Shown piece by piece: positions 32,411 to 43,344 of a stretch of 64,000 nt of DNA. A model generated the notes under the pieces. It searched no databases, had not been told where the DNA came from, and was given only the letters and a program-made list of their open reading frames with translations. The stretch comes from Plasmodiophora brassicae (taxonomy: Eukaryota; Endomyxa; Phytomyxea; Plasmodiophorida; Plasmodiophoridae). Position 1 is the first letter of the stretch. Every line of letters starts with the position of its first letter. The DNA lies in contig JASFAU010000012.1 of the NCBI GenBank assembly GCA_039704465.1, forward strand, positions 868,001 to 932,000, written 5' to 3'. Position numbers and translations under genes: made by a program.

Positions 32411-33220
32411 TCACGACAGTTGCCCCAGCGATCGTATCGTCAGGTGCAGGTGTGGACGACCGATCCATTCATAGCGACCAGGCTGCAGGATCCCATCAAC
32501 GGCGCGTTGGAAACGCTCAATAACGTCGATGACCGCGTTGTCGTCCAGGAACGCGACTAGCGTCGACTCGACATGCTCCTCCCGATAATGTCCAGTGCGA
32601 TTCCCTTCCTACGGAACACACATTGTTCAAACGAACCAGGCCTGACAGCACCACCAAATGGCTTACCAGCGCGACCTTCTTCCAATATGCTCTCCTGTCC
32701 TGCATTTCCGCATAGACGTCGAGCACCGCCTGGCGCTGCTCCTCGCCAACGTCCTCGTCGACAACGTCGTCGTCGTCGGCGGCGGCTAGCGGATAATCCA
32801 CGCGCGTCTTCACGCGCTCCAAGCTTCGGCAAGCGAATCTCACGAACGACAGCGTGTGGATATCGACGGATGCCATGGCCTGCAAGCGTGCGGAGAACGA
32901 TTCGCAGAGATCCTGCAGGCGGCACATCTCCTCGTACGACAGCGTGACACCGTCGGCACATGCGCCGAGCGTCACCTGACGAGATTCGTCGTCAGCCCCC
33001 GCGATGCTGACAGTGGCACCATCCCAACTTTGGGCCACCTTGACCCCGGGTTCTCACCCGGCAGCGACAGGCGCTTCGCGATGGTCGCCTTGACGTCGGA
33101 TACCCCTCGTGGAAATCCGCGAAACGTTAACGCCAGGACACCGTTCCAGGCGACGACGAACCGGTCCGCGTGCAACCGCAGGCGTCGCTGCCCGGCCAGG
33201 GCGTCCTGCAAATCGTCCAT
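32411..33220 (-). CDS. 2H-phosphoesterase-like protein
   Basis: Exons 33029-33220, 32667-32975 and 32411-32608; 232 residues. Phase-0 splicing joins ENPGSRWPK to VTLGACADG, and KKVAL to EGNRTGHYREEH. The C-terminus has an HxHxT element (GRPHLHLTIRSLG), the type of motif used by 2H phosphoesterases. A second clear HxT motif is not seen, so catalytic activity is uncertain. The ENPGSRWPK-TLG block looks like a conserved family signature, possibly the DUF1868-type group, but I could not verify that. Its start is 130 bp from the stop of CFAP61 on the same strand. Confidence 0.6.
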
Positions 33221-33349
33221 CGTCGGGCGGCGGCGGACCGAGCTCCCTTGACAAAGCCACAAGCGCGAAAAATGCCGTCGCTGCAACCGCTGACGGCGCA
33301 GTTCTGCGTGGGTCCGCGCGTTTCGCGGGAGCTGAGGCACCTGTTGTAT

Positions 33350-36300
33350 TCATTCTGTGGGCCGCCGCCAGATCAGCCCCGGCAGGTGGCGCTCGTGGCG
33401 TACGATATGGTCGAGCAGGGCGTTCTGTACGACGCTCCTGTCGTCAACGGTCAGGGAGCGCACCAGGGCATCGATTTCGCCCGTCTCGATCCCAGATGAC
33501 GACCTGCTGACCAGCTCGGCGACCTTGCCGACGAGGCCGTTGCTGTCCCCTGGGCCGCGCTCCAGGATCTTGTCGCGAATCAGCTGTATCAATGACGGCA
33601 GGCGGTCATGTAGGATGGGCGTCGCCCAGTGGTCCGTCAGGAACGGGATCAGATCCGGGATCTGGTCCTAGCCGCTCGTCAGTAGTCGCATTCTCTGTAA
33701 CCCGGTACAGGTACCTTTGCCAGACGATCATCGGCACCGTTGAGGAAGGATACCGGAAGGGATACGACACGCGATAGCTGTTCAACGAAGGCGACGTCGA
33801 CCTGACCGCAGACAGCCATCGATACGATGCGCCCGATGGCGTCCACGCCGATCTTGGTCAGCCGTTCCGCCGTATCCGTCTTCAGGAACCGAACCGGTAT
33901 CCCACCCGGCAGAACGCTACGAAAGTAGACGTTGCCGTCGCCTGACGACTATCAGACGTTATGAAATGCCGGCACTCAGGGCCTCACCTGGCAGCATCAA
34001 GAGGTCGGTCTTGGGCTGCGTGAACCGAGGCACGTCGCCGGGCGTCCCTGCGACTGGCAGGACGGTAGACGGATCCACGACTCTCAAGAGGCTCCTTGCC
34101 ACCATAGCGCCCACTTCTCTCGAGCAGCACCTGGCCGATAATCACTATCGCACAAACAGTAACAGGGACGAACACCCCCCGACTTGCTCAAGTCGACCGG
34201 GCGCCTGCCGCACTTCCGTGATATCTGTGCGACCGGGCCACCCGCGTACACGAACACGTCGTTCGTCCGGAAGTCGCCGTCGACGACAATGCCGCGGTCG
34301 ACGGCCACGGGATCATGGGCGAACGCCGTTCGGATGCGCCTCGACAGCTGCACGTTCCCGTCAGCTGGCCGGCGGGGCGCAGTTCTTCCGACGCGCGCCC
34401 CTCACCTGACGCTTGCCGCTGCACAGCAACGCCGCGCAGTTCACGTGCATCGCACCGTCGGCGTCGACCTGCATCCGTTTCGACGTGGCCGGCCCTTGGA
34501 CGGCGCCGCGTCAGACCTGCGCGCGCGTTTCAGGCGATCACATTGCACGCACCTTTGATGGCGATCCGCTGGAGGCGGTTTGTTGTCGATTCTGGGCGCA
34601 GGACATCGTGTCCGGTCAGCATCTCGATGCCCTGCTCGCCGAGGACCTAACAAGGGGGTCAGGCCACGACGCACCACATCGCCCACCGCGCTACCTGGCG
34701 GACGCGGCCGACAACGTCCTCGTCCTGGTCGCACCAGTCGTGCGGGGAATTGTACATCCAGATCGCGTTCTGCGCCCCCATCATGTCAGTGTGGCGTAGA
34801 ACACGATGGACGTTGACGGGCGACGCGAACCTGCATCGGGAAGCCGCGCTGTTCCAGCTCGGCGAAGATCGCCAGCGCGCGCACCGAATCGCCTTCGACG
34901 ACGACGATGGATTTCGGCTGCTGCAGCACGTCGGTCTGGATGTACGCGTACGCGGAGGCGATGATCGACGGGGAATCCATCGGGAACACGCCCGTCATGC
35001 GGAACGCGTCGGACAGGGCCACCTCCGTCCCCGTGCAGACCACCAGGTAGTCGTACGGCACCGTCGACTGGCTGTCCAGGGCGATGCGCTTCTCTGCATA
35101 GTGGACGGCAGTGACCGCCCCTCGAACCACACTGTAGCGCAGCGGGCACGACGCGTCCTCGGGCACGTCGTCCGACACCAGGACGACGTTCGTGAACGTC
35201 TTGTGGCGAAGGTCGCGGAACAGTTCCGACAGGAACCCTTGCGAAGTCTCCGAGGCGCCGACCACCACGACGCGGGCGTTAACGTGGTGCGCGCGTCGCA
35301 CGACCAGTGCCTTGGTCGCGAACAGCAGGTCGTCGCGTCGCGTATGACGCCGCTTCCGGTGACCAGCGTCGACGAGCAGGTCGTGCACGTCGAGGACCGG
35401 TTGCCCGTGCTGGGCGACGTAGAACAGGACCTGCAGGTCCAGCAAGTTGCAGACGTCGAGGAACACGTGCCGGCGCCAACCGTGAAGAGCAGGACTTATC
35501 AGTACCGATTCTACGGGAACGATGGTTGGACGTGCGAACAGGGAGACGCCGTCGACGAGTACCGATGTGGGCGGCGCGGGTATCGGGACCGGCGACGATG
35601 TCGTCAATGTCGTAGTGGTCCGACAGCGCGTCGAGTTCGGCAGGTGTCAGGCGGCGGCTGCACACGACGACGCCGAGGCAGTCGCCAGCGAACCTGACGA
35701 TACAGGCGCGCCCGTCCCTGACACCATCCTGGACCGCGCCCGATGCTGTCGCTGTGAAACCGGCTATGGCGGCCGCGTCGTCCGGGCCGGCGATGGTGAC
35801 CACGGGCGGGTGCATCACCGTCGCCCGGTGGCACACGTACAGGACGTGGTCGAACGCGACCGATTCGCGAACGCGCACCAGCTGGAACTCGTCGAGCAGT
35901 GTGATCTGGAACGGCGCGGTCAGTCGCTGAGGCGCGAACGCACCGCCCCAGGGTACCGCTTCGGCGGCGGCCGGCAGCGACATGATGACGTAGGTCCTGG
36001 ACGAATAGTACGAGAAGACCGCCTCCAGCAGGGCCTTGGATCGCCACTCGTGCTGGCGGTCGATGCAGCACAATGTGATGCAGGCGGATGTCGACGCGTT
36101 GCAATCGGGGAACGCTCTCAGGTCGAAGACCTCGTCCAGCTGGTTAGCAGCGATCTCGGTCGTCACACACGCCAGCCCTGTCAGGCGCGTTCAGACCCGG
36201 CGGCAACGGGGTTCACCCGCGTCGCCCACCGATGGGACGGTCGTTGTGGACGAGGACGAACGCCTGGTTCTGTTCGTTGCGCGTCTCGATCAGCTCGGCG

Positions 36301-36842
36301 AGGAAGAACTCGCCGTACGTCTGCGTCAGCACGTCGCTCTGCGCCTCGAAGATCGGCGACAGGTCGTCGAAATCCTCGATCTGGGCCAGGCGCGTCCCGT
36401 ACGACCCCATCAGCGCGTCGCGTTCCACCACCCTGACGTCGACCGCGTTGTCATTGTTCGACGCGACCGGCGCCATGAGCGCCGCCAGCGACGAGCTGGA
36501 CAGGGTCGCCACCATGGCAATGCGGTCGACGCGTGCCATCCACTGGAAGAGGGCGGCGAGCAGAGCGGGGCATGACGGACCGAACTCGAGAACGACCCAG
36601 GACGTCGAGCTGGTCGCCGGCAGGCACGTCAGCTCGGCGACGACCTCGGGGCGGGTGCCGAAGAACGCAACGGAGACAATGTTCCTGTGGCCACCGACGG
36701 TTTCCACCAGGCCGATCGTGCTCGTCAGCAGCAGGGACGATAGCGACGAGGTTCGGGCACGCCGCAGGTAGTCGGGAAGTTCGACGCCGAGCAGGGCGGC
36801 GATGACGTCCAGGTCGTCATGTTCGACGGCGCGGATCACCAT
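33350..36842 (-). CDS. CFAP61: Cilia- and flagella-associated protein 61
   Basis: Ten exons: 36230-36842, 35590-36177, 34831-35510, 34695-34769, 34542-34646, 34406-34468, 34214-34347, 33988-34130, 33754-33941, 33350-33667; 968 residues. The N-terminal region is acetyltransferase-like, with the CFAP61 block DDLSPIFEAQSDVL and YGEFFLAELIE. A second such domain and then a Rossmann FAD/NAD-binding fold follow: RVVVVGASETSQGFL, YDYLVVCTGTEVAL, IVVDGDFRTNDVFVYAGG and SREVGAMVARSLL. CFAP61 is part of the calmodulin- and spoke-associated complex at the base of radial spokes in motile axonemes. Its presence implies that the organism builds motile flagella. It is shorter than the human protein (about 1240). 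The junction at 34130/34214 is the least certain. Confidence 0.85.
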
Positions 36843-36935
36843 GACGATTATTAGGGCTGGCGATCGTGAGCGTACGATGACTGGGCGTCACACATGACTG
36901 GCAATAGAAGGTCGATGATACACGAACGTTGTTAT

Positions 36936-39664
36936 TCATTCGTGGCCGGCCAGGCTGAACGTCGCAACCAACAACGAGTCGACCATGACGCCGACCGTTA
37001 ACGCGGCGGCCAACGGCGCGATCCGCTTCTTGACCGTTGCCAGGGCGCCCTTCGGCGAGAACAGAAAGTCGTTGATCGAGGCCGTCGCCTTGAACGTCAC
37101 GTACGACGCCATCATGTAGAGTGCCGTCGACAGGACAAAGTTCGGGATCACCATGCCCGGGAGGAAATCCAACAGCATCTTGGCATCGTGCGTCTGACGG
37201 TCCAGCAATCAACGGGCGATCCAGGCGATCAGATGGAGGCGACCCTACGTACCATGTACAAGTGCAACTGTAGGAGGTAGGTTTCGAGCGTGATCGTCCC
37301 GATGAACTGGAACAGGGGCAGGTAGACGTTCCTGAGCGCAGGGATTGCGTTCCTGAGGAACAGGTAGGCCAGTATCGGCAGCCAGGACGTGAACGGGTTG
37401 ATGGCGTTGTACAGGAACTTGTCCATCGGGTACACCCAGAAGAACCACGCGCCCAGGACGGCCAACGATGCACCGACAATGGCCAGGCGCCGCGTACGAC
37501 CCTTAGCCTGTGAATCGTCCAGCTCCAGCAGCTTGGACGAGACGGTTGGCAGCAGTAGAGCACAGGCCATGCCGATGCAGGTCGCGTATCCATCCAGGCG
37601 GCACCGGAACCGCCATTCGTACATGGACCCGTTCAGCATGAAGATCGAACCCGCCAGACCGAACAAGGCGTCGAACAGGCCGGGAACCTGTCAACAGCAG
37701 AGCAGCCATTAGCGCAACGGCTGACACGAGCTGGCTGACGCCGAACCTCGTAGAGAACGGCCAGGACCACAGCGCTAAGCCCAATCTTGATTAGAGCGCG
37801 ATCGACGACCTTGTTGGCTGTCGCGTCGATGCGGGCAACGATCCAGGTGACCAGGAAGAAGAACGAGTGCAACGGGCATATGTAGTACAGCATCCACTCC
37901 CGTCCGATGGTGATGCAGATGAGGACGACGAGGAAGTTCAGGCGGAACAGCGTCTGTGACAGTTAGCGGCGCCCTCGTCGCGATGGGTACGACCGGGAAC
38001 GCAGACCTTGACAATTCGCAGGGCGGAGAAGTCCTGCTTCGACTGAAAGAAGATGAAGTTGCCAAACCCCGTCATCCAGACGTACGACGAGACGAAGACG
38101 CGGATCAGGTTGTACGTCGACGCCGCGTCGAACAGGTGGTACCAAATGAACCCCACCTGCATCATTCCTGGGCACATTTGTCAGGCGCCGTTCACCATCG
38201 GGGGCGGGCGACAACCTGCCGAACCTTTCCATTCTTCCGTTTGGCACCGGTTCAAGATTGCCCGTTTCCCCGCCAGTGAATCGGGAACCCGCCGGACGAA
38301 CAGGACAGCGCCGACGAACAGGATTGCATACGATACCGCAAATATCGTGTACGAACGGACCTTGTGGGTCACAGGGATGAAACCGGTAGGCCCGTCGGCC
38401 AGGTAAACACACAACATGACGACGGTCAGAACAGCCGCGGCCGTCATCGCCTGTACGCCATGCTCGGTGAACACGGCATGGTTCAGACGCTGCCCTTCGA
38501 TGGACATCGCGTTGATCTGTGCCCATACGGCAGCGACGATGACGGGGATCATCAGCAGGGCCAGGGCGAAGAGGGGCGTCGATAGCGGCGCCTTCATCTG
38601 GTCGTACTTGGCCCAGTATATAATCTGCAGGAGGCGCTCGGTGGACTGCCGCGTCTTCGACGTCGAGTGGATCCCGTCGGCCTGATCGTCGAACGGGCCG
38701 CCGGAAGCCGGCGACAGAACCAGGGCGCTAACCGCATCGGAGCGTAGCCGATCCGACAGCGCCTTGCGGAACGACTCGATCCTGTCGTTGGCGAAATGGC
38801 CAAACGACTTCTTGGGGTCCGACATCCGGTCCCGGTCGATCCAGGGGGGCAGCTCGACGATCACGGTCCCGAACTCATTCGCGCCGCTGGCCTGACGGCG
38901 CTTCAGGTCGCTTGCGAACAGGGCGACGTTGTCATCGGTCGAGTTCGCCCGGTAGAGGACGTCGTGCAGGCCGGCGGCGATGTACATGAAGTCTGGACGC
39001 GGCAGAACGCCCGTGCCGGACGGGATTGGCGTCGTGACAATATCCGACAGGAAGGGCGCCCACGTGAAGGTCGTCATCCCCGACCCGGCCCTGTACCTCT
39101 GTGGGCTGTGGTCGCCTGTCTTCGATGCTGGCGACGGCTGCCCGTACTGCTGAGCGCGTAGCTCGTGGTACACGTCGCGCCCCATGGATTCGCCCACCTA
39201 GGCGACGGTCTGGGCGCGTCCCGAGATGGCACAGACGACGGGGACGTACCATGTGGATCCACGTGTTCCTCAGAAGCGATGCGATGGCCGATATGCCATG
39301 CACGTCGACTTGGCATGGGGCGCGGATCGATTCCGTCGTCGCCGTGGGCGCCGCCAGGATCTCGCTGCACCGTTCCGCCAGGTACCGATTATGGGGTCTC
39401 TGGCCTAACCCGGCGTGAGCATACGCGACAAGGCAACCAAACGACGGTGCTGGCCTGACGGTGGTATCCGGCCTGGGCGTTAACGAACAGCAACGCAAGG
39501 ACGACAGCGACGACGCAGGCCAGGCGCCCGCTCCGACTCGCAAGGCACGCACGCAGGCCGGACGGCGGCGCTGGGCCCTTATCAACGTCCAGCAGCGTGT
39601 TCGTCTCTAGGTCGTCGTCGTCGAGGATCGCCTTGGCGCCGGGCACCACCGTCGACCCCGCCAT
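36936..39664 (-). CDS. CASD1-like O-acetyltransferase (Cas1 family)
   Basis: Seven exons: 39460-39664, 39250-39404, 38225-39197, 38007-38167, 37747-37953, 37253-37687, 36936-37193; 797 residues, like human CASD1. It has a short cytosolic N-terminus, one helix, then a luminal SGNH-type domain with VGESMGRDVYHEL in place of the usual GDS block and ADGIHS for the catalytic Asp-His pair. A C-terminal part with many membrane helices follows (CQTEEWKG-MMQVGFIWYH, SYVWMTGFGNF, MYEWRFRCRLDGY). Family members in the Golgi transfer acetyl from acetyl-CoA to sugars (sialic acid in animals, glucuronoxylomannan or wall polysaccharides in fungi and plants). The aspartate to glutamate change in GDS is unusual but leaves the nucleophile serine. 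Confidence 0.87.
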
Positions 39665-39810
39665 CGTTCACCACCACCAGCACCGCCCAAAACAGGTTGT
39701 GCCAGCTACTACAGTCAGTCGTTGCAGTTCGCAGGTTGCAGACAACAGTGTGTGCCGCGTGCGTGGCCGCGCTCCACTGCAGTCGCGCCGTCCAACTGTG
39801 TTTATGGGAG

Positions 39811-40626
39811 CTACAAATGGGAGACGCGGTGCCGACGGCACCACGGAACGGCGGTGACTGGCGACCCGTCCGCGTTCCGGTACGTGTCCAGGAACGCGTC
39901 GGGCTGAACGCCGCGGATTTCGTCCCGGTTGCCGACGCGTTGCCGAACGAAGACGGCGCCCCGGGAGAACAGCTGTGGCGTGGCGGCGATACCTTCGTAT
40001 GCCAGGCGGCCTTGGACGGCGACGGCCACGCAAACGTCGCGGTCGTCGCGCTTCAGGAACCCGTAATAGGCGCCGGCGGCAGGGTCGTCGGCGACGACCG
40101 GTGTCATCTTCTGCATGACGAACGCGCGGTCCGAGTTGTACATGTCCGTTAGGCCGAGCTCGATAGCCAACTGGAGGACGCTCCTTACGCCGTCGAGCGT
40201 TAACGCGTCCGGGCCCGCCCCTTGCGTTAGACGTCGCACCTGCGCGTCCAGCAGCTTAGCCTGGCCGGCGTCGACCTGGTTGATAATGACGACGCCGTTG
40301 CCGTCACCGTTGCAGGCCTGCTCCGACCTGTCCTTGAAGTTGTAGAACAGCAGGCCGCGTTCTCCAACGGGTCGCCCTTGCCAGTCGCGAATGTGTGATA
40401 TGTCATCAGCGCCGCTGTGATCGCCGACCTTGGGCACGGGCACCACGAACTTCTGTGCAGCGGATATCACCGGGAACCCACACTGTTCGACGACCAGCTC
40501 GACTTCAGCCGGGTTGTACGTCCGATCGACGGCCGCGTCAGGCAGCAGCGCCTTCGTCACCGTCGCCCCAATGCAGACGCACAGCAAGCTGACGAGAGGA
40601 CTCGGTCGCATTACTACAACGGGCAT
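39811..40626 (-). CDS. Secreted protein of unknown function
   Basis: Single exon, 271 residues, or 266 if the second ATG (MRPSPLVSLLCVCIGATVT, 40611) is used. The latter is a better signal peptide. The mature protein is globular and mixed in composition, with two cysteines near the middle and blocks that look conserved (GVVIINQVDAGQAKLLDA, AYYGFLKRDDRDVCVAV). No transmembrane or GPI tail. I do not recognise the family. The next gene on this strand (CASD1-like) starts 147 bp downstream. Confidence 0.6.
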   Translation of the reverse strand: MPVVVMRPSPLVSLLCVCIGATVTKALLPDAAVDRTYNPAEVELVVEQCGFPVISAAQKFVVPVPKVGDHSGADDISHIRDWQGRPVGERGLLFYNFKDRSEQACNGDGNGVVIINQVDAGQAKLLDAQVRRLTQGAGPDALTLDGVRSVLQLAIELGLTDMYNSDRAFVMQKMTPVVADDPAAGAYYGFLKRDDRDVCVAVAVQGRLAYEGIAATPQLFSRGAVFVRQRVGNRDEIRGVQPDAFLDTYRNADGSPVTAVPWCRRHRVSHL

Positions 40627-41123
40627 CGTGCCTTCGAATTACGCGGTCGCTTGCGATTAAATGTCTTGCAGGTTGCGCTAGATCGAACAATCTGGCCGTG
40701 TCCGTCCTGGGCCACCTCGGTAAGTATGACCTCGCCGACCCAGTCATACACCGGTCTTCGCCTACTGATCCGCCCAATTAATCTATCGGTCGCGCGTCTG
40801 AGGCGGACCCGTTCTGCCAACCAGTGGGAAGTTTCGACGCGGCCTATGAGCCGCCGATCGCGACTAGCTTAAGGCTGTTGCCCTTCACAGCAGGTAGCAC
40901 GCCGAGCACAGAGGCCCTGGTTCGCACAGGAGAGTACGTCATTAGTACTGTGTGTAGGGCTGACACTGTGATCACGCGGGGTACCCGACTCCTGCCGCTG
41001 CCCGCCTGCCCACAAACGTGTCCAATACAGCTCCTCTTGTGTAGCCGAGTCGGTACGGTCGTGATCTACTAGCGAGCCGCAGTCGCCTGCGCTGCTGCGA
41101 TAGACAGAACCAGGTCGGGAGCC
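40627..41123. other. Intergenic region between divergent secreted-protein genes
   Basis: No coding feature recognised. It separates a minus-strand and a plus-strand secreted-protein gene and should contain both promoters. Confidence 0.4.
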
Positions 41124-42287
41124 ATGCGTCTCGTTGCGGTCGTGGTCCTTGTCGCCGTCGGCGTCCATGCCGTGACGGGCCAGTACGGGCAGGCGTCGAC
41201 GGACGGCAACGCCTGGGCGAATCTTCCAGGGAAAGGCGCGTCCGGCCGGCCGTGGATCGTGTCCCTGTCGGTATCGACGAACGGAACGACGACGGCGGCG
41301 TGGACGGACGCGACCGGTCCGTCGACGTCGCCGCCAACGGGCTACGAGGCGGTGCAGGGGCGCTTCATTGGCACGGTGAACCCGATCAACATGTGCTCGA
41401 CGGGGCAGACGCCCGGCAACGGGTGCTATGCGACGCCGAACCGCGTCGGCATCTCGTTCGGGTGCACAATGGGCTCGTCGAACGCGCCGGTGGCGTACGA
41501 TTTCCTCGACGCGCAGAACCCGTGCAAGGCCCTGGTCAACGTCAACAGCGTCATCGACGTGACCGTCGACTTGAATTCGTTCACGGACGCGTTCCAGTGG
41601 ACGTGGATCAACGGCGACCTCCTGTACTGGAGCACGTCGACGTCGTCGTCCGGGTCGACGCTCGTCCACATGCGCGTGCGCCCGGTGCTGAGCCCCGTGT
41701 TCGCCATGGACAACATCCCACAACCGAACTGCTGCACGTGCGACATGCCCTCGAATTGCAACATGCAGAACACGACAGGCTACCAGCTGCTGTCCAACCT
41801 GTTCTTCCACTGCCAGAACAAGGGGTTGACGGGGGCGGCGTTCGCCACGAGGAACGCGATGATGGGTGCGATGGCGCAGGCGCATGGAGGGAACGGCATC
41901 GATTACCGGCTTGCCTCGGCGCACAAGGCGCCGGACGGGAAATTGCTGAAGGGGTCGCTGCGCGCCTTCGTGCCGCTGTCGACGATCACCAGCCTGTACC
42001 CGTCGATCACGACGCTCAGCTCGGCGGTCGCCAGTATCAACATGACGAGGTCGTCGACGGACGGCGGGTCGCAGGACACCATCGCCATCACCGCGTGGAC
42101 TTCCGCCAGCAACGGCGCCGATGGCGTTTGCGTTGACGTGACGGGCGTGACGTTCTCGACGCCCACGTACACGATGTCGGTCGCTGGCACCGAAACCGCG
42201 GCCCACAGCAGCGCCCAGTCGATATCCCGCCCGTCGTTGCTGATCTCGATTCTCGTCCTGTCGATCGCGGCGCCGTGGTTTGTCTGA
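41124..42287 (+). CDS. Secreted GPI-anchored cysteine-rich protein
   Basis: Single exon, 387 residues. MRLVAVVVLVAVGVHAVTG is a signal peptide. The extracellular part has cysteines clustered at NCCTCDMPSNC and several aromatic motifs (FQWTWINGDLLYW), with many Thr/Ser residues near the end. The C-terminus LLISILVLSIAAPWFV follows a serine-rich spacer and fits a GPI signal. It may be an adhesin-like or enzyme-like surface protein. I recognise no family. Confidence 0.65.
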   Translation: MRLVAVVVLVAVGVHAVTGQYGQASTDGNAWANLPGKGASGRPWIVSLSVSTNGTTTAAWTDATGPSTSPPTGYEAVQGRFIGTVNPINMCSTGQTPGNGCYATPNRVGISFGCTMGSSNAPVAYDFLDAQNPCKALVNVNSVIDVTVDLNSFTDAFQWTWINGDLLYWSTSTSSSGSTLVHMRVRPVLSPVFAMDNIPQPNCCTCDMPSNCNMQNTTGYQLLSNLFFHCQNKGLTGAAFATRNAMMGAMAQAHGGNGIDYRLASAHKAPDGKLLKGSLRAFVPLSTITSLYPSITTLSSAVASINMTRSSTDGGSQDTIAITAWTSASNGADGVCVDVTGVTFSTPTYTMSVAGTETAAHSSAQSISRPSLLISILVLSIAAPWFV

Positions 42288-43344
42288 CCCGGCGCGATGA
42301 CGATCACGAACCGAGTGTCGCACGTCATTGCCAGCTGTGCCCCGAGTACCAATGAAGGCGACTTTCTGGTGCCATGTGCTTCACCCGCTCGGGTTCTCTG
42401 GATACGACCCGACTTTCGGCTGGCTGCGAACTCGTAGACCACTGCTAGCGATGAGCGGCAATGGTTGCGCTCCACCATTGGCCGCAGGTAGCTGGCTGAT
42501 GATGGCGTCCCAGTCGGGCACTGCGACTGGAGAACGAAAGCATGTTCCTGGATGCGGCCATCGAGAACGAAATCTTCGAGAGTTGATTCGCAAATTGGTG
42601 CAGCATTCCGACATCGACGCGTCGCCGACGGACGCGTTGTGGATGTCGAAGAGGAATGTCTTCCTTGAGCACGTGCGCGCGAATACCAGCGTCGTTGCAC
42701 CACGGCTGCTTCCGACGCATAGCAGGACGTGTTCGCTGCTGGGGATCGCTTTCCTCTGATGATCCGTCAGTCTCAGGGTTGATCGATGCCGCGAAATGTT
42801 TGAATGACGCCCGCCTGTTCGGACCCGCAGGCCCCCAACGTCAATCCCACGTGTGTAAAGGTGCCCACTGCTTGTCTAATTAATTGGCCGATGAATTGGT
42901 TTGGTTGAGGTGGGGTTCGTCCGCCCTCAGGTAGGCAGGTGCCACGACGTCGATTTGCCGTTCTTGGAGCAAACGCCCCGTCGTACGGGGCCGAACCAGT
43001 ACGTCCCGAGAGTACTTGGTTTTAGACACTGCTGGTTCGGTTCTATCGTACCCAAATGGTTCGGGTGCTTGCGTTCTCGGCATGCTGCTCATCCCCATGC
43101 GGATGTGCCCAAGTGAAAGCAGGAGTGTTCACATCACGTTGCACAGGTTTACCAAGAGAGGTGGAACAGCGACGTGAACTTGTTCACAACCTACAACGTC
43201 GGCTTTCGATTGTTCAGGCTGAAAACCGACGACTTCGGGATGGATATATGGTACAAGTTTGCATCTCCGCCGCATCCCATCTCGAGTTCGACCATGCGTG
43301 ACGATTTATTTGCTTTCGCTGACAACAGGGTCGACAGGGATGGT
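42288..43344. other. Gene-poor stretch with a possible ankyrin-gene relic
   Basis: Around 42540-42760 on the plus strand, two frames together read like the start of an ankyrin-type region (AAIENEIFE, then LIRKLVQHSDIDAS and TDALWMSKRNVFLEHVR), but they are split by a stop and a frame change. Beyond this the stretch has only short frames. It may be a degraded relative of the secreted ankyrin gene at 43345. Confidence 0.3.
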
